Part shown: piece by piece, positions 31,905 to 41,348 of the stretch | Layout of the letters: each line of letters begins with the position of its first letter | How positions within the stretch are numbered: the stretch's first letter is position 1 | NCBI GenBank assembly: GCA_027579435.1 | Contig: JANBPK010001488.1 | Coordinates: 1-64,000 of the forward strand | Direction of reading: 5' to 3' | Source: Candolleomyces eurysporus | Lineage: Eukaryota > Basidiomycota > Agaricomycetes > Agaricales > Psathyrellaceae | Length of the DNA: 64,000 nucleotides | The notes under the pieces: generated by a model | Database searches by the model: none | The model's input: the letters and a program-made list of their open reading frames with translations, nothing else | Told to the model about the DNA's origin: nothing | Program-made: the position numbers and the translations under genes

Positions 31905-33473
31905 CTAGCGACCCTCTCGTTCGAGGTACTGGAAGTTCAGAGCTTCCGGTTCTCGAAGGACCAGACGAAGCCTCTTCACCGAGGTAAGTTTACGTTGGGG
32001 TCCACCTGGGCGTATCAACATCGGTACTTCGTCTTGGAGAAAATGGTGTAGTAAACCCCCGAGCTCTCCCATCTGGGACATCGAGGGACCCAGCAGCTCG
32101 AGTACTTCAAGCTTGGGCAGGTAACTTCCAGATTTGAGACCCTGGAAAATATCCAACTTGAAAGTAACGTTTTCCAGGCAGAGGTATTCCAGAGAAGGAA
32201 GTTGCCTGAGAAGGTGGTACAATTCCTTGCCGTCGAAAGCAACGAAATGAATTCGAAGACGCCGCAAGGCACACCCGCCTCGTTTGGTGGCCGCTAAAAT
32301 GTGTTGATCCCAGTTTGCCCCACTGAACTTCTCGCTTCCGTTCCATAAATGTCCGCAAATATCCAGCTCTTCCAGCGCAGGCGCGTTCAGGATTTCCAGA
32401 ATCTGGAGCATTGATTCTTCTTGAATGTGCCGAAATCGGAGTGTGCGCAATGTTGGAAGCATCAGGCCGTCTTTCAAGAGCGGTTGATCAAAGTCGAACT
32501 CAATGTCGTGACTGGAGTCGAAATCGAGGGTGAGGCTTTCGAGGTTTATGCAATCTTGCAGGGTCGTTAGAACACTGTTCCCATCCCAGTCGCATTTGAG
32601 GGTAAAAGTCGTTAGATGGGCGAGAAACGCCTTAGGGATTAACACCCGGGGCCAATCGTCGTCGATGGTTTCGATGAAGTCCCGTTCAGGCAGTGATAAG
32701 TTCAGTGAGGCCACCGGCGGCATATAATGGTAGATGGTATCATTTGAATCCGGCGTGAATAGTTCATTCCATTCGTAGGCAGTAAATTCAAGTCGGAGTG
32801 ATCCAATGGCGTCCCATACCCGCGGCCTTTGACTCTTCATGCCGTTCATGAGGTGTAGAAGGTTTCGAAAACATTCTGGAGTTGCACAGGAAAGGTATAA
32901 GTGATGAATTTTGGGACCTTCTGTGAGCAATTTTGCCAACATTGGCTGTGCGATACAGCCTTCGCGAAGACAGTTCGGAGCTGCACCGCGCTGATCGATT
33001 TCGCGAACTGTGAGGGCCCTTGGCAGGTTGCCGGCTCGATTAAGTCGATATATCGCCTTCTCGTATGCAAATTTTGTAAAATTCAACGGACATGGCAGCT
33101 CTAGGTGAGTCCAGAGACACGGACTTGCGAGCACTGCAGCATGCCACGCCTTGCAAACAAGGGCAAGTCGGTCAAGCATATCCCTGGTACCCACCACTAT
33201 TCAGCGAAGCCACGAGCGAGTAGATGCCGAGAAAACTCACTCAGGTGTAAAGATAAAGATTTGTCCAAGGACTTCTTGAGGAATTCGGCGCACAGGTGAT
33301 AGTAAGACGCGATAGCTTTGTCGCTGCTTCTCAGCTTTTTGGAGTTGAGCTTGCAATTTGTCGATGGTTTGTGTCAGAATGTCGATTTCATTCTGTATTT
33401 GTTGGGCTTCCAGAGGAAGAGGTGCAGCATTTGTGGAAAATAAAAGCGATATTCCGGGACGACTAGGTGGCAT
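31905..33473 (-). CDS. Coiled-coil F-box protein (subfamily 2, copy D), C-terminus truncated
   Basis: Two exons (33241-33473 and 31905-33183) give 503 residues. The N-terminus has a coiled coil (EAQQIQNEIDILTQTIDKLQ), then the F-box core RIPQEVLGQIFIF, joined across the intron to EDMLDRLALVCKAWHAAVLA. The long C-terminal part is irregularly Leu-rich (LPTLRTLRFRHIQEES). It is the closest paralog of copy E in the neighbouring duplicated block. Here a TAG replaces the CGG of copy E at the LEREGR position, removing the last ~20 residues although the downstream bases are still alignable. It may be functional or beginning to decay. Confidence 0.85.
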
Positions 33474-33556
33474 GTTTGAAGGCGAGTCGTGGACGGAGCT
33501 GAGCTGGACCACTAGAACCGCACACAAGTGGATCGGCACTTGCCGAAACTTCTGAG

Positions 33557-33879
33557 TTCGCGGGCTGGAAGTGGAAGAACCTCTCGTTCTCGATTCAAGC
33601 AAGAACATCTATTATGCTCTGCCTCCAGTCGTGTCTCTAGCCCTGACCCTACCCGATGGGCCAGAGATTGGTACCATTAACGGAAACTTAATCAAGCTCG
33701 ACATACCATCTCAATTTCTTGCCAATCTTCAAACGCTTGACCTCGCTTGCGATTGGGATCCAGTCGGGCTACTCTTCAAAGTCGAGGGCTCTTTACCCAG
33801 AATCGAGACGCCCCCGTACGTGCCGAATGTCCTGCAAATTAGCCATTCAGGTATGAGTTCAGGGGCGATGCGAGTCTAA
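33557..33879 (+). pseudogene. Chimeric relic: F-box fragment joined to PP2C 3' end
   Basis: Bases 33557-33763 encode a fragment close to copy F residues at 37480-37690 (SLALTLPDGPEIGTINGNLI, IPSQFLANLQTL). At about 33764 it switches to a copy of the PP2C tail (VEGSLPRIETPPYVPNV against VEDLLPRVKTPPYVSNI), ending AMRV and stop as the phosphatase ends VMRV and stop. The reading frame is open through the junction but has no F-box and no phosphatase core. It is best read as a duplication-breakpoint relic; expression is unknown. Confidence 0.75.
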
Positions 33880-34310
33880 TTGTGAAAGTGCGTAGAAGAC
33901 AATGGAGAAGAATTTCCTGATACAACCTACCTATGTCCCTGTATATTGCGTGAAGCAGACCAGAAATGGCCAGTAGCGAGGGGAGACGCATTATTTCTCG
34001 AGCACAACAAGAACATATACACATGCTTCAGGTTGATGCGATAATCAGGATCAGACGAGAGGATACGCGACAATCGGCGGGTATTGTAGGGAAGAAAGCT
34101 GAAGTTCGCTTTTGCTCGGTACGATTTCTCTAGCAAGAAGTAATTTATCAGTTATGCTAATACAAGAAATCTATGCCGACGTAGGGAGATATATATTTAG
34201 TAGCGGAACAAGGTCCCAAATGTACATTGCATGGAAAAAGACCAAGAAACCACCAGCAAATGGAAAGGAATCCACAACAAGATCATCAGTTTTGTGCGAT
34301 ATCAATAATA
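33880..34310. other. Convergent gap, copy of 31524-31904
   Basis: Non-coding sequence similar in order to the region after the PP2C stop. It is part of the tandem duplication unit. Confidence 0.55.
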
Positions 34311-35960
34311 TCAAAAGCCATCAGGGATGGCATCATAGGGAATAGAACTAATGCTAACCTCCATGCCATCTCTCCTGAACCGGCGACCCTCTTGTTCGAG
34401 GTACCGAAAGTTCAGAGGCTCCGGTTCTCGAAGGACCAGACGAAGCCTCTTCACCGAGCTAATTTTACGCTCAATTCCACGATATTTGCGGAACACCAAC
34501 GGTACGGAGTCTTCAATGAGAAACTGGTGTAGTAAATACCCGAGGTTTCCCACCTCGGAAGTCGGGGGATCCAGCAACTCGAGGACTTCAAGGTTGCGTA
34601 GACACTCTCTAGATTTGAGACTCCGGAAAATCTCCAACCCGAAAGTAACGTTGTCTAAGCAGAGGTGTTTCAAAGAAGGAAGGTTGCTGAGAAGGTTGTA
34701 TAATTCCTTGTTTTTGAAGGCAACGAAATGAATTCGAAGATGCCGCAAGGCACACCCGCCTCGTTTGGTGGCCGCTAAAATGTGTTCATCCCAGTCTTGC
34801 GCATCGTATTTCTCGTCCCAAAAACGTCCGCAAATATCCAGCTCTTCTAGCTCAGGCGCGTTCAGGATGTCCAGAAACTGGCCCATTGGATCTTCTAAAG
34901 CGTGCCGGAATCGGAGTGTGCGCAGTTTTGGAAGCACCAGGCCGTCTTTCAAGAGCACTTGATTGAGTTCGGTTTCGTCTAACATAATGTCGGGATCGGA
35001 GTCGAAATCGAGGGTGAGGTTTTCGAGGTTTGTGCAAGACTGCAGGGTCGTTAGAATGCTGTTCCCTTCCCAGTCGCATTTGAGGGTAAAGGTCTTTAGA
35101 TGGGCGAGAACCGCGTTAGGGATGAACAGGCTGGGTAATGAGCCGTCGATGGTTTCGATGCGCTCCGCTTCAGGCAATGATAAGTCCAGTGAGGTCACCG
35201 GCGGTATATGATGGTAGATTGTATCGTTCGGATCCAGCGTGAGGGGCTCATTCCACCCGTATCCAGTAAATTCAAGTCGGAGTGATCCAATGACGTCCCA
35301 TCCCCGTGGCGTTTGACTCTTCGTGCCGTTTATCAGGTGTAGAAGGTTTCGAAAACATTTTGGAGTTGCAGAGGAAAGGTTGAGGTGATGGATCTTGGGA
35401 CCTTCTGTGAGCAATTTTGCCAACACTGGCTGTGCGATACAGACTTCACGACCACGACAGTCAGAAGGAGCCATAAAGCGGGAATCACTTTCGCGAACTG
35501 TGAGAGTCTTCGGCAAGTTCCTGGCTCGATTAAGTCGACATATCGTCTTCTGGTATGCCCATAGGGTGAAACACAACGGACACGGCAGCTCCAAGCGAGT
35601 CCAAAGGTACGGGCTTGCCAGCGCTGCAGCATGCCAAGCCTTGCAAACAAGGACAAGTTGGTCAAGCATATCTCTGATGTCAACTACTATTCAGCGAAGC
35701 CACAGGTGACTAAATACCGTAAAAACTCACTCAGGCGTAAAGATAAAGATTTCTCCAAGGACTTCTTGAGGAATTCGGCGCACAGGTGACAGTAAGACGC
35801 GATAGCTTTGTCGCTGCTTCTCAACATTTTGGAGCTGAGCGCACAATTTGTCGGAGGTTTCTGTCAGACTGTCAATTTCATGCTGTATTTGTTGGGCTTC
35901 CTGAGGGAGAGGCACGGCATTTGTGGAAGATAAAAGCGATATTCCGGGATTGGGTGGCAT
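34311..35960 (-). CDS. Coiled-coil F-box protein (subfamily 2, copy E)
   Basis: Two exons (35731-35960 and 34311-35673) give 530 residues. The order is an N-terminal segment MPPNPGISLLSSTNAVPLPQ, a coiled coil (IQHEIDSLTETSDKLCAQLQ), F-box RIPQEVLGEIFIF, then EDMLDQLVLVCKAWHAAALA. The long Leu-rich C-terminal region ends in a full-length tail (RRDGMEVSISSIPYDAIPDG). It keeps the same intron and phase as copies D and F. It is a likely SCF substrate adaptor. Of the D/E pair this is the intact copy. Confidence 0.88.
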
Positions 35961-36107
35961 GTTGAAAGTCGAGTCGTGCGGAGCTGGACTACTTGCTGGA
36001 CCCGCACATTTTAGGTAGATCGGCTGTTGCCGAAACTTTCAACTCAAACCACAAAATTTCTGCCATCTCTTTGACGAAAATTTGTGTGGGTGTGGGACTC
36101 CGCGTCA

Positions 36108-36390
36108 TGTCCGCCAATGTCCCATCTATTCGTCAATAAAGCCCCACCTCTACTCAAATTTATGCAAAATGAAATCGATGGTCTCACGGAAGCCACAACT
36201 CGATCATTACCTCAAAGCCGGAGACGGAACTATCGTGCTCTACTGTCTCCTTTGCGCAGAATTCATCCAGAAATTTTTGGAGAGACATTCACCTCCATAC
36301 CTCGGTACGCTCTTTACGCATCTCACAACAATATGTTCATGCTGAGTGGGGGTCAAAAACATGCTTCCAAGAATATGTCTCGTTGATGAC
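36108..36390 (+). pseudogene. Truncated relic of an F-box gene 5' end
   Basis: The stretch matches the first exon of copy F (36802-37078): SHLFVNKAPPLLKFMQNEID, then RNYRALLSPLRRIHPEIFGE and TSIPRYAL, continuing through the intron region into SKNMSR and a stop. A shortened coiled coil (an internal deletion of about a dozen residues) and the loss of everything downstream mark it as a decayed duplicate. Confidence 0.7.
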
Positions 36391-36801
36391 TTCGATTGTG
36401 AGTGGCACCGCCGCTTGTGCTAGGCTAGCTGGAAGGAACTATGGCATAGAGGTTTGCATTGGGTCGATTCCCCACAACGCTTCGCCACCGGTCAATTTTA
36501 TTCTACTCCAATCAATATTGTCACAGGATCCACGATACCTTCTTGCTCTTAAGTACCATTGCCGGCACTGCTTTCTTGTATCCCATTAATTGGCGTATAT
36601 TCGCTATTGATTTGACGTGAACCTGCCCATTCAAACAACACCCTTGCATGCTTATACAATCTGCCCTGCATACTATTTCCTACTTATTTGCCGCAGAAAC
36701 GTCCGACCCTTAGACTTAGTCGCAAAGTTTACGAGTTGATCGGCACTTGCCGAAATTTGAACTCTTCAAGCCACGAACGATTTGCCAGCTTTTTCCCCGT
36801 C
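36391..36801. other. Gap before F-box F
   Basis: About 410 bp with no gene. It follows the relic and leads into the promoter of copy F. Confidence 0.4.
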
Positions 36802-38456
36802 ATGTCCACCGGTCTCATAAACCATCTATTCGCCAATAACGNCCCCCCCTCTACTGAATGAAGCTCGATATATACAAAATGAAATCGATAGCTTGACGGA
36901 AGCCATTGACGGGCTGCAGTCCCAACTCAACAAACTCCAAAGCCGGAGACAGAACTATCGTACTCTGCTGTCTCCTCTGCGTAGAATTCCTCCAGAAATT
37001 CTTGGAGAGATATTCACTTCTATATCGCGGTACGCTTTTTTTCCCAACTCTCATATGCTCGTGCTGAATTGCTGTCAGAAATATGCTCCCAAAAATTTGC
37101 CTCGTTTGTAAATCGTGGCGGGATGCAGCCTTGGCGACTCCCTCCCTCTGGAGCGAGTTGGAACTCCATTTGGGCATAACGCCTTCGGGATACCAGAGGG
37201 CTATATCCTGGCTCAATCGAGCGGGAAGTCTCCCCAAAACCATCATTATCTGTGGATCGACTGCCCGGGATTGCTGTGGTCCCAAAGGCTGCTCAATTGC
37301 TAAGCCGTTGCTCGCGAAGCTTCTGACAGAAGGTCCGGAAATTGCCCGACTTTGTCTCTCCTGTTGGGCCCCGAAATGTTTTCTAAATCTTCTATGCATC
37401 ATGAACAGGATGAAGGCTCGCTGCTCGGGGCCCCGGCCGTGGGACGCTCTCCTGTCGTTCAAGCTGGAACTCACGGGCTGGAGGTGGAATGAACCGCTCG
37501 TCCTCGATCCGAACGATACCATCTATCACCACCTGCCTCCAGTCACGTCTCTGGACCTGACTCTCCCTGACGGGCCAGAGATTGGTACCATTGACGGAAA
37601 TTTGATCAAGCTCTATATCCCCTCCCAATTTCTCGCCAATCTCCAAACGCTCAACCTCACTTGCGATTGGGACCCGGATAGCATTTTGACTACTCTCCAG
37701 TCCTGCACAAGCCTCGAGAACTTAACCCTCTCTTTCAGGGGGAACCTTGACCTCCACTTCGAGAAGGAGACACTCGATGAGCAACTCCCCGAAGACGGTG
37801 TGCTCCTTCCTGGGCTCCGCACGTTGCGACTACAATACGCAATGACATCCACTATCTCAAGCTTCTTGGAAGTCGTCAACACTCCATTGCTTGAGGAATT
37901 GGACGTCAGTTTCGAAATGATTGACGACGGGATCAAGTCGACGGTCACAGGCTTCGATGAAGATATTTTGGACCTCATTGATAGGTCTGAATGCGATTTA
38001 CGGCGACTCAAAATCCATATGGCCGTCTTTAGTGATTCGGAGGAGCTGAAGACGATCCTCGAAAGCCTCCCCTCCCTAACTCATCTACTCTTGAATAATA
38101 CTATATTCGACTTGGAGATTTTCCGGTATCTCAAATGCAATGAAATCCTACCACGCCTCGAAGTTTTTGAGATATTCGATTGCCCAACACACAATCGGAC
38201 GAAACTCGACATACTATGCAGGTTCTTCGAGGTTGATGTTCGATGGAGTTCTGGCGAAGATATGGAGATTGTTGAAGAGGAACGGCCCACTACCGCGATG
38301 AAGAAGCTGTACGTGACGCTTCGAGAACCAGAGTCTCTCGACTTTGAACGGCTTGAACAGTCTGGTGTCGAACTTAGAAGATTAGATGGTATGGAGGTTC
38401 GCTTTTGCTCTATCCCTCACGACACCTGGCCACACCTCGTTGATACTAATTACTAG
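36802..38456 (+). CDS. Coiled-coil F-box protein (subfamily 2, copy F), frame broken only at an N
   Basis: Two exons (36802-37029 and 37079-38456). The frame from ATG 36802 (MSTGLINHLFANN) breaks at the N at 36842 in a C run. Skipping it gives APPLLNEARYIQNEIDSLTE and continues as coiled coil, then RIPPEILGEIFTSIS, and after the intron ICLVCKSWRDAALATPSLWS. The C-terminal Leu-rich part ends with LRRLDGMEVRFCSIPHDTWP, matching the full-length tail of copy E. It is an intact gene of about 534 residues once the N is ignored, on the opposite strand to D and E. It is the source-like sequence for both relics at 33557 and 36108. Confidence 0.85.
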
Positions 38457-38688
38457 TCCCTACTACCTAGTATTATGTTATCTCACCGTCGTAGAACCCT
38501 TGGTACCCTGCTCGCGGTCGTTATATTGCTGCTTTCTTGTTTACTGTATATTGTTAACGACCCCGTACAACCTATTCAGACTAGTTGCCTGCCTGTACAT
38601 AGAGTGCGCCTGGCACAATGATACCCCATATTCCTGAGAATTAAATAAAATATAAAAAACCCNAAAAAAAACCTAAACGAAAACATGA
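38457..38688. other. Convergent gap
   Basis: About 230 bp between two convergent 3' ends. The right part is A-rich (AATTAAATAAAATAT) with an N at 38663, consistent with 3' processing signals. Confidence 0.4.
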
Positions 38689-40872
38689 TTAAATAACCTC
38701 AACCTTCCGCAACGCAGGCCTCCCTTCTTTAAACACCCTCGAATGCAACGGACTCAACTCTTCCTTAACCTTGGACATCGCAGACTCTGTTGACGCCAAG
38801 CGGATGCTCTTTAGCCCTTTGAAGAGCGAAAGCAGTATGAGGATTTTGTCGTCGAATTTGCCTTGGAGGATGTCGTCCCGTTTTCCTGGGAGGCCAAGGC
38901 GGAGTTTCTCGATTTTCGAGAGCTCGAAGATGTCCGCCGAGACGTCGATTTGGGAGGAGTCGGGTGCGTCCGCGGCATCGACTGGACACGACGCTGGGTC
39001 GTTGGTGGAACCAGCAAATAGTCGAGGTGCCGCATCTGGAGTCTGGTTCTTGCAATCGATGTCCGAAATGGTATGGTCGTTGGCACTAGTTGAGGCGCCC
39101 GGTACGCGACGGCCTGCGACTGCAAGTCCAAGGAACTCTGTGTCGAATTTGAGGTGCACGACGATGGAGGCTGAGCTGCTACTGGACTTGGAGGTGCTAC
39201 CGGCGGCGGGACTCGGCAGGAGGACAGGCCGAATACGTCTAAGCGCATTCGCTAGGATGTGTGGATCGAACTTGACGTGCTTGATGCAGTAATAGTCTAA
39301 ATGCACCATGTCCAATGAAGGGAATCGGGGCTTGGACCCATCCGAACCCCGTTTGTCTTTCTCCGATGGCGGTGACGGCGATGATGAGATGGAGGCGAAA
39401 TAGGTGAGAAATTGGTGTGGGGCGTCGATACGGCGGAGGTGTGGGGCAAATGAGAATAGGCCTGAAGTCGTGGTATTCTGTGTAGATGGGGCTTCCTTGG
39501 TATCCAGAGGTGTTGAGTTGGACGTTTCAAGAAGCTCAGCGAAATTTTCGTCTGAGACGTCGATAAATGGTTCGATTTGAAGAGTTTGCAAGTTCGCGAA
39601 CATGTTGATCCACCTTATAAGAATCGAAAGGACCTCCGGTTTGATATCGAAAAGATACAACCGGTTTAAGTTTGGGATCACTGAAGCCAGTCGCTGAAGG
39701 ATGAACTCGACTTCTTCGTTATCTTCAGGCAGATGCGAAAAGGCGAAAGAGAGGGATTGGATGTTGGATGCCTGGAGCATGGAGAAGAACCATTGGCTGA
39801 AGGGTGGGCGGAGGAAATCGGCTGTACCAATGTTTAGATGTGTGAGCTGGGTTTGTTTGAGAGCCTCTGGGGAACAATGGAGGAAGACGCGGGAACCTGT
39901 TAGAGTTGAACGAGAGTATCGGAAGTCGTCGAGAATGATGGGGTCGTCAGTCTTCTTGTGCTGACGCCTATCGAGGTAGTCCTTGATGCCAGATAGGAGT
40001 CGCGTAGGCGATTTCAAGTTTCCTCCTGATGATTTCCCGCTCGGTGACTCCTTGCGAAAGTCATAGAATTGACCTAGAAGACCGTCTGAACCGAAGACAC
40101 GAATCTTCTTGCTGGATTTCAGAACAATTTCGTTGAGGAGGTCTTCGTATATTGGTACCATCTCTTTGATATGCTTTTCATCTTTGGATAGCTTTGAATC
40201 TCTCTTGGAAGAAGAGAAAAAGAGGGTGACTTCTTCGACATGGGTTAGGGTGCGGAGGAGATGCAAGCATCGGAGGAGAGGCGGAGAGAGCTCGTTGTAG
40301 GGGCCGAAGCGAGTGAAATAGAACGAGAGGTCCTTGATTTCCTTGATGAAGATAGAGTGCTGCAAGGCCAATAATGGGTCGATTTTCGACCTGTATAAGG
40401 GATCGAGGATAAGTTTGCAATAGGATCCCGGCTTCTTGATGCCGCATCTGGTGAGAAGATATGGGATAGCGATCCGGTTCAATGCTCTGGAAACGCAGGC
40501 GCAGGACAGGCAATCGCGCTTGTCCAGGTGCGAGAGAAGGACAAGGATGAGCTCTTCAGGAAGACGAACCAACAGCTGATCCACGTTGGGGCTGGCGTCG
40601 CCGGGGTCATCTAGGTCTGCGGGCGCTTCGCTGGCGTGACTGTGTACGCTGGGACATGATTCTTCCATGACAAGGCCGGCCCTTCTGGCTTCGTGAGCAT
40701 ACGAAGCAACGACTCCGGTCTGCGAGTACGTACCAAGGTCGTCGCGGTGAGAAACAAGGTATGCCGTCAACCCCCAGTTGCCTGATGTTCGCAGAGGGTG
40801 TGGCGCTGCGGTGACAGCCTTCTTAGTTCTCACCGTCGCCATTGAGCACAATCGCTGTTGATTATAAAACAC
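38689..40872 (-). CDS. Large intronless F-box protein (unrelated to subfamilies 1 and 2)
   Basis: One exon of 727 codons; the Met at residue 11 (40842, MATVRTKKAV) is an equally good start. The F-box is at about residues 103-140: LLVRLPEELILVLLSHLDKR, CACVSRALNRIAIPYLL. The C-terminal part has scattered Leu-rich segments (LTHLNIGTADFL, LNRLYLFDIKPEVLS) and Ser-rich disordered inserts. It is a likely SCF receptor. It faces CDC6 divergently across a 476-bp promoter region that contains MluI cell-cycle boxes, so shared cell-cycle control is possible. Confidence 0.85.
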   Translation of the reverse strand: MFYNQQRLCSMATVRTKKAVTAAPHPLRTSGNWGLTAYLVSHRDDLGTYSQTGVVASYAHEARRAGLVMEESCPSVHSHASEAPADLDDPGDASPNVDQLLVRLPEELILVLLSHLDKRDCLSCACVSRALNRIAIPYLLTRCGIKKPGSYCKLILDPLYRSKIDPLLALQHSIFIKEIKDLSFYFTRFGPYNELSPPLLRCLHLLRTLTHVEEVTLFFSSSKRDSKLSKDEKHIKEMVPIYEDLLNEIVLKSSKKIRVFGSDGLLGQFYDFRKESPSGKSSGGNLKSPTRLLSGIKDYLDRRQHKKTDDPIILDDFRYSRSTLTGSRVFLHCSPEALKQTQLTHLNIGTADFLRPPFSQWFFSMLQASNIQSLSFAFSHLPEDNEEVEFILQRLASVIPNLNRLYLFDIKPEVLSILIRWINMFANLQTLQIEPFIDVSDENFAELLETSNSTPLDTKEAPSTQNTTTSGLFSFAPHLRRIDAPHQFLTYFASISSSPSPPSEKDKRGSDGSKPRFPSLDMVHLDYYCIKHVKFDPHILANALRRIRPVLLPSPAAGSTSKSSSSSASIVVHLKFDTEFLGLAVAGRRVPGASTSANDHTISDIDCKNQTPDAAPRLFAGSTNDPASCPVDAADAPDSSQIDVSADIFELSKIEKLRLGLPGKRDDILQGKFDDKILILLSLFKGLKSIRLASTESAMSKVKEELSPLHSRVFKEGRPALRKVEVI

Positions 40873-41348
40873 AGAATGTGAAAGAGTGTACGTCCTTGGT
40901 CCAGGCGGACACTAGGCGGCGGAGCTTTGAACACTCAGGGGCTCATGCTTGGTCTCGACTGTCGTCCTTGTTCGCGATGCAGATGGAACATATGAATGCT
41001 TTCTGCGCTTGAATGGCCAAGAGCGGAGGTGCTGCAGACAACAACAGCACGCACCCGCTCTCTGCGTGCCCAACCTGCAGCAAAACCAGCTCCTGAAGAC
41101 ATTGCGGGCGACGTTGTCAACAACCGTGAGGCCAGGCCTGGGTCCGTGCGCAATCACGGTCATGGATGCAACACGCGTCGCGTGCATTAAACGCGTCTCC
41201 ACGTGCTGACGCGACGCGCTGAACTTTGATGCCTCGTCGGAGTTCGAAATCTTGTATATTGCCGGGAAAGTGCTTCGTGTCCCCGTTTCGCCACCGACGC
41301 CTCCCTCGTCGCCAGTCCCAGCATCTGCGCTCCTCTCCACCACTCATC
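40873..41348. other. Divergent promoter region of the large F-box gene and CDC6
   Basis: About 476 bp with no gene. It contains two ACGCGT boxes and related ACGCG sequence clustered at 41173-41219. Confidence 0.5.
41173..41196. promoter_or_regulatory. Pair of MluI cell-cycle boxes (MCB, ACGCGT)
   Basis: ACGCGT occurs at 41173-41178 and 41191-41196, 153-176 bp upstream of the CDC6 ATG, followed by further ACGCG-containing sequence at 41209-41219. In yeasts MCB sites bind MBF and drive G1/S expression of CDC6/cdc18, so the match is functionally sensible. The element is palindromic and could also serve the divergent F-box gene. Confidence 0.6.
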
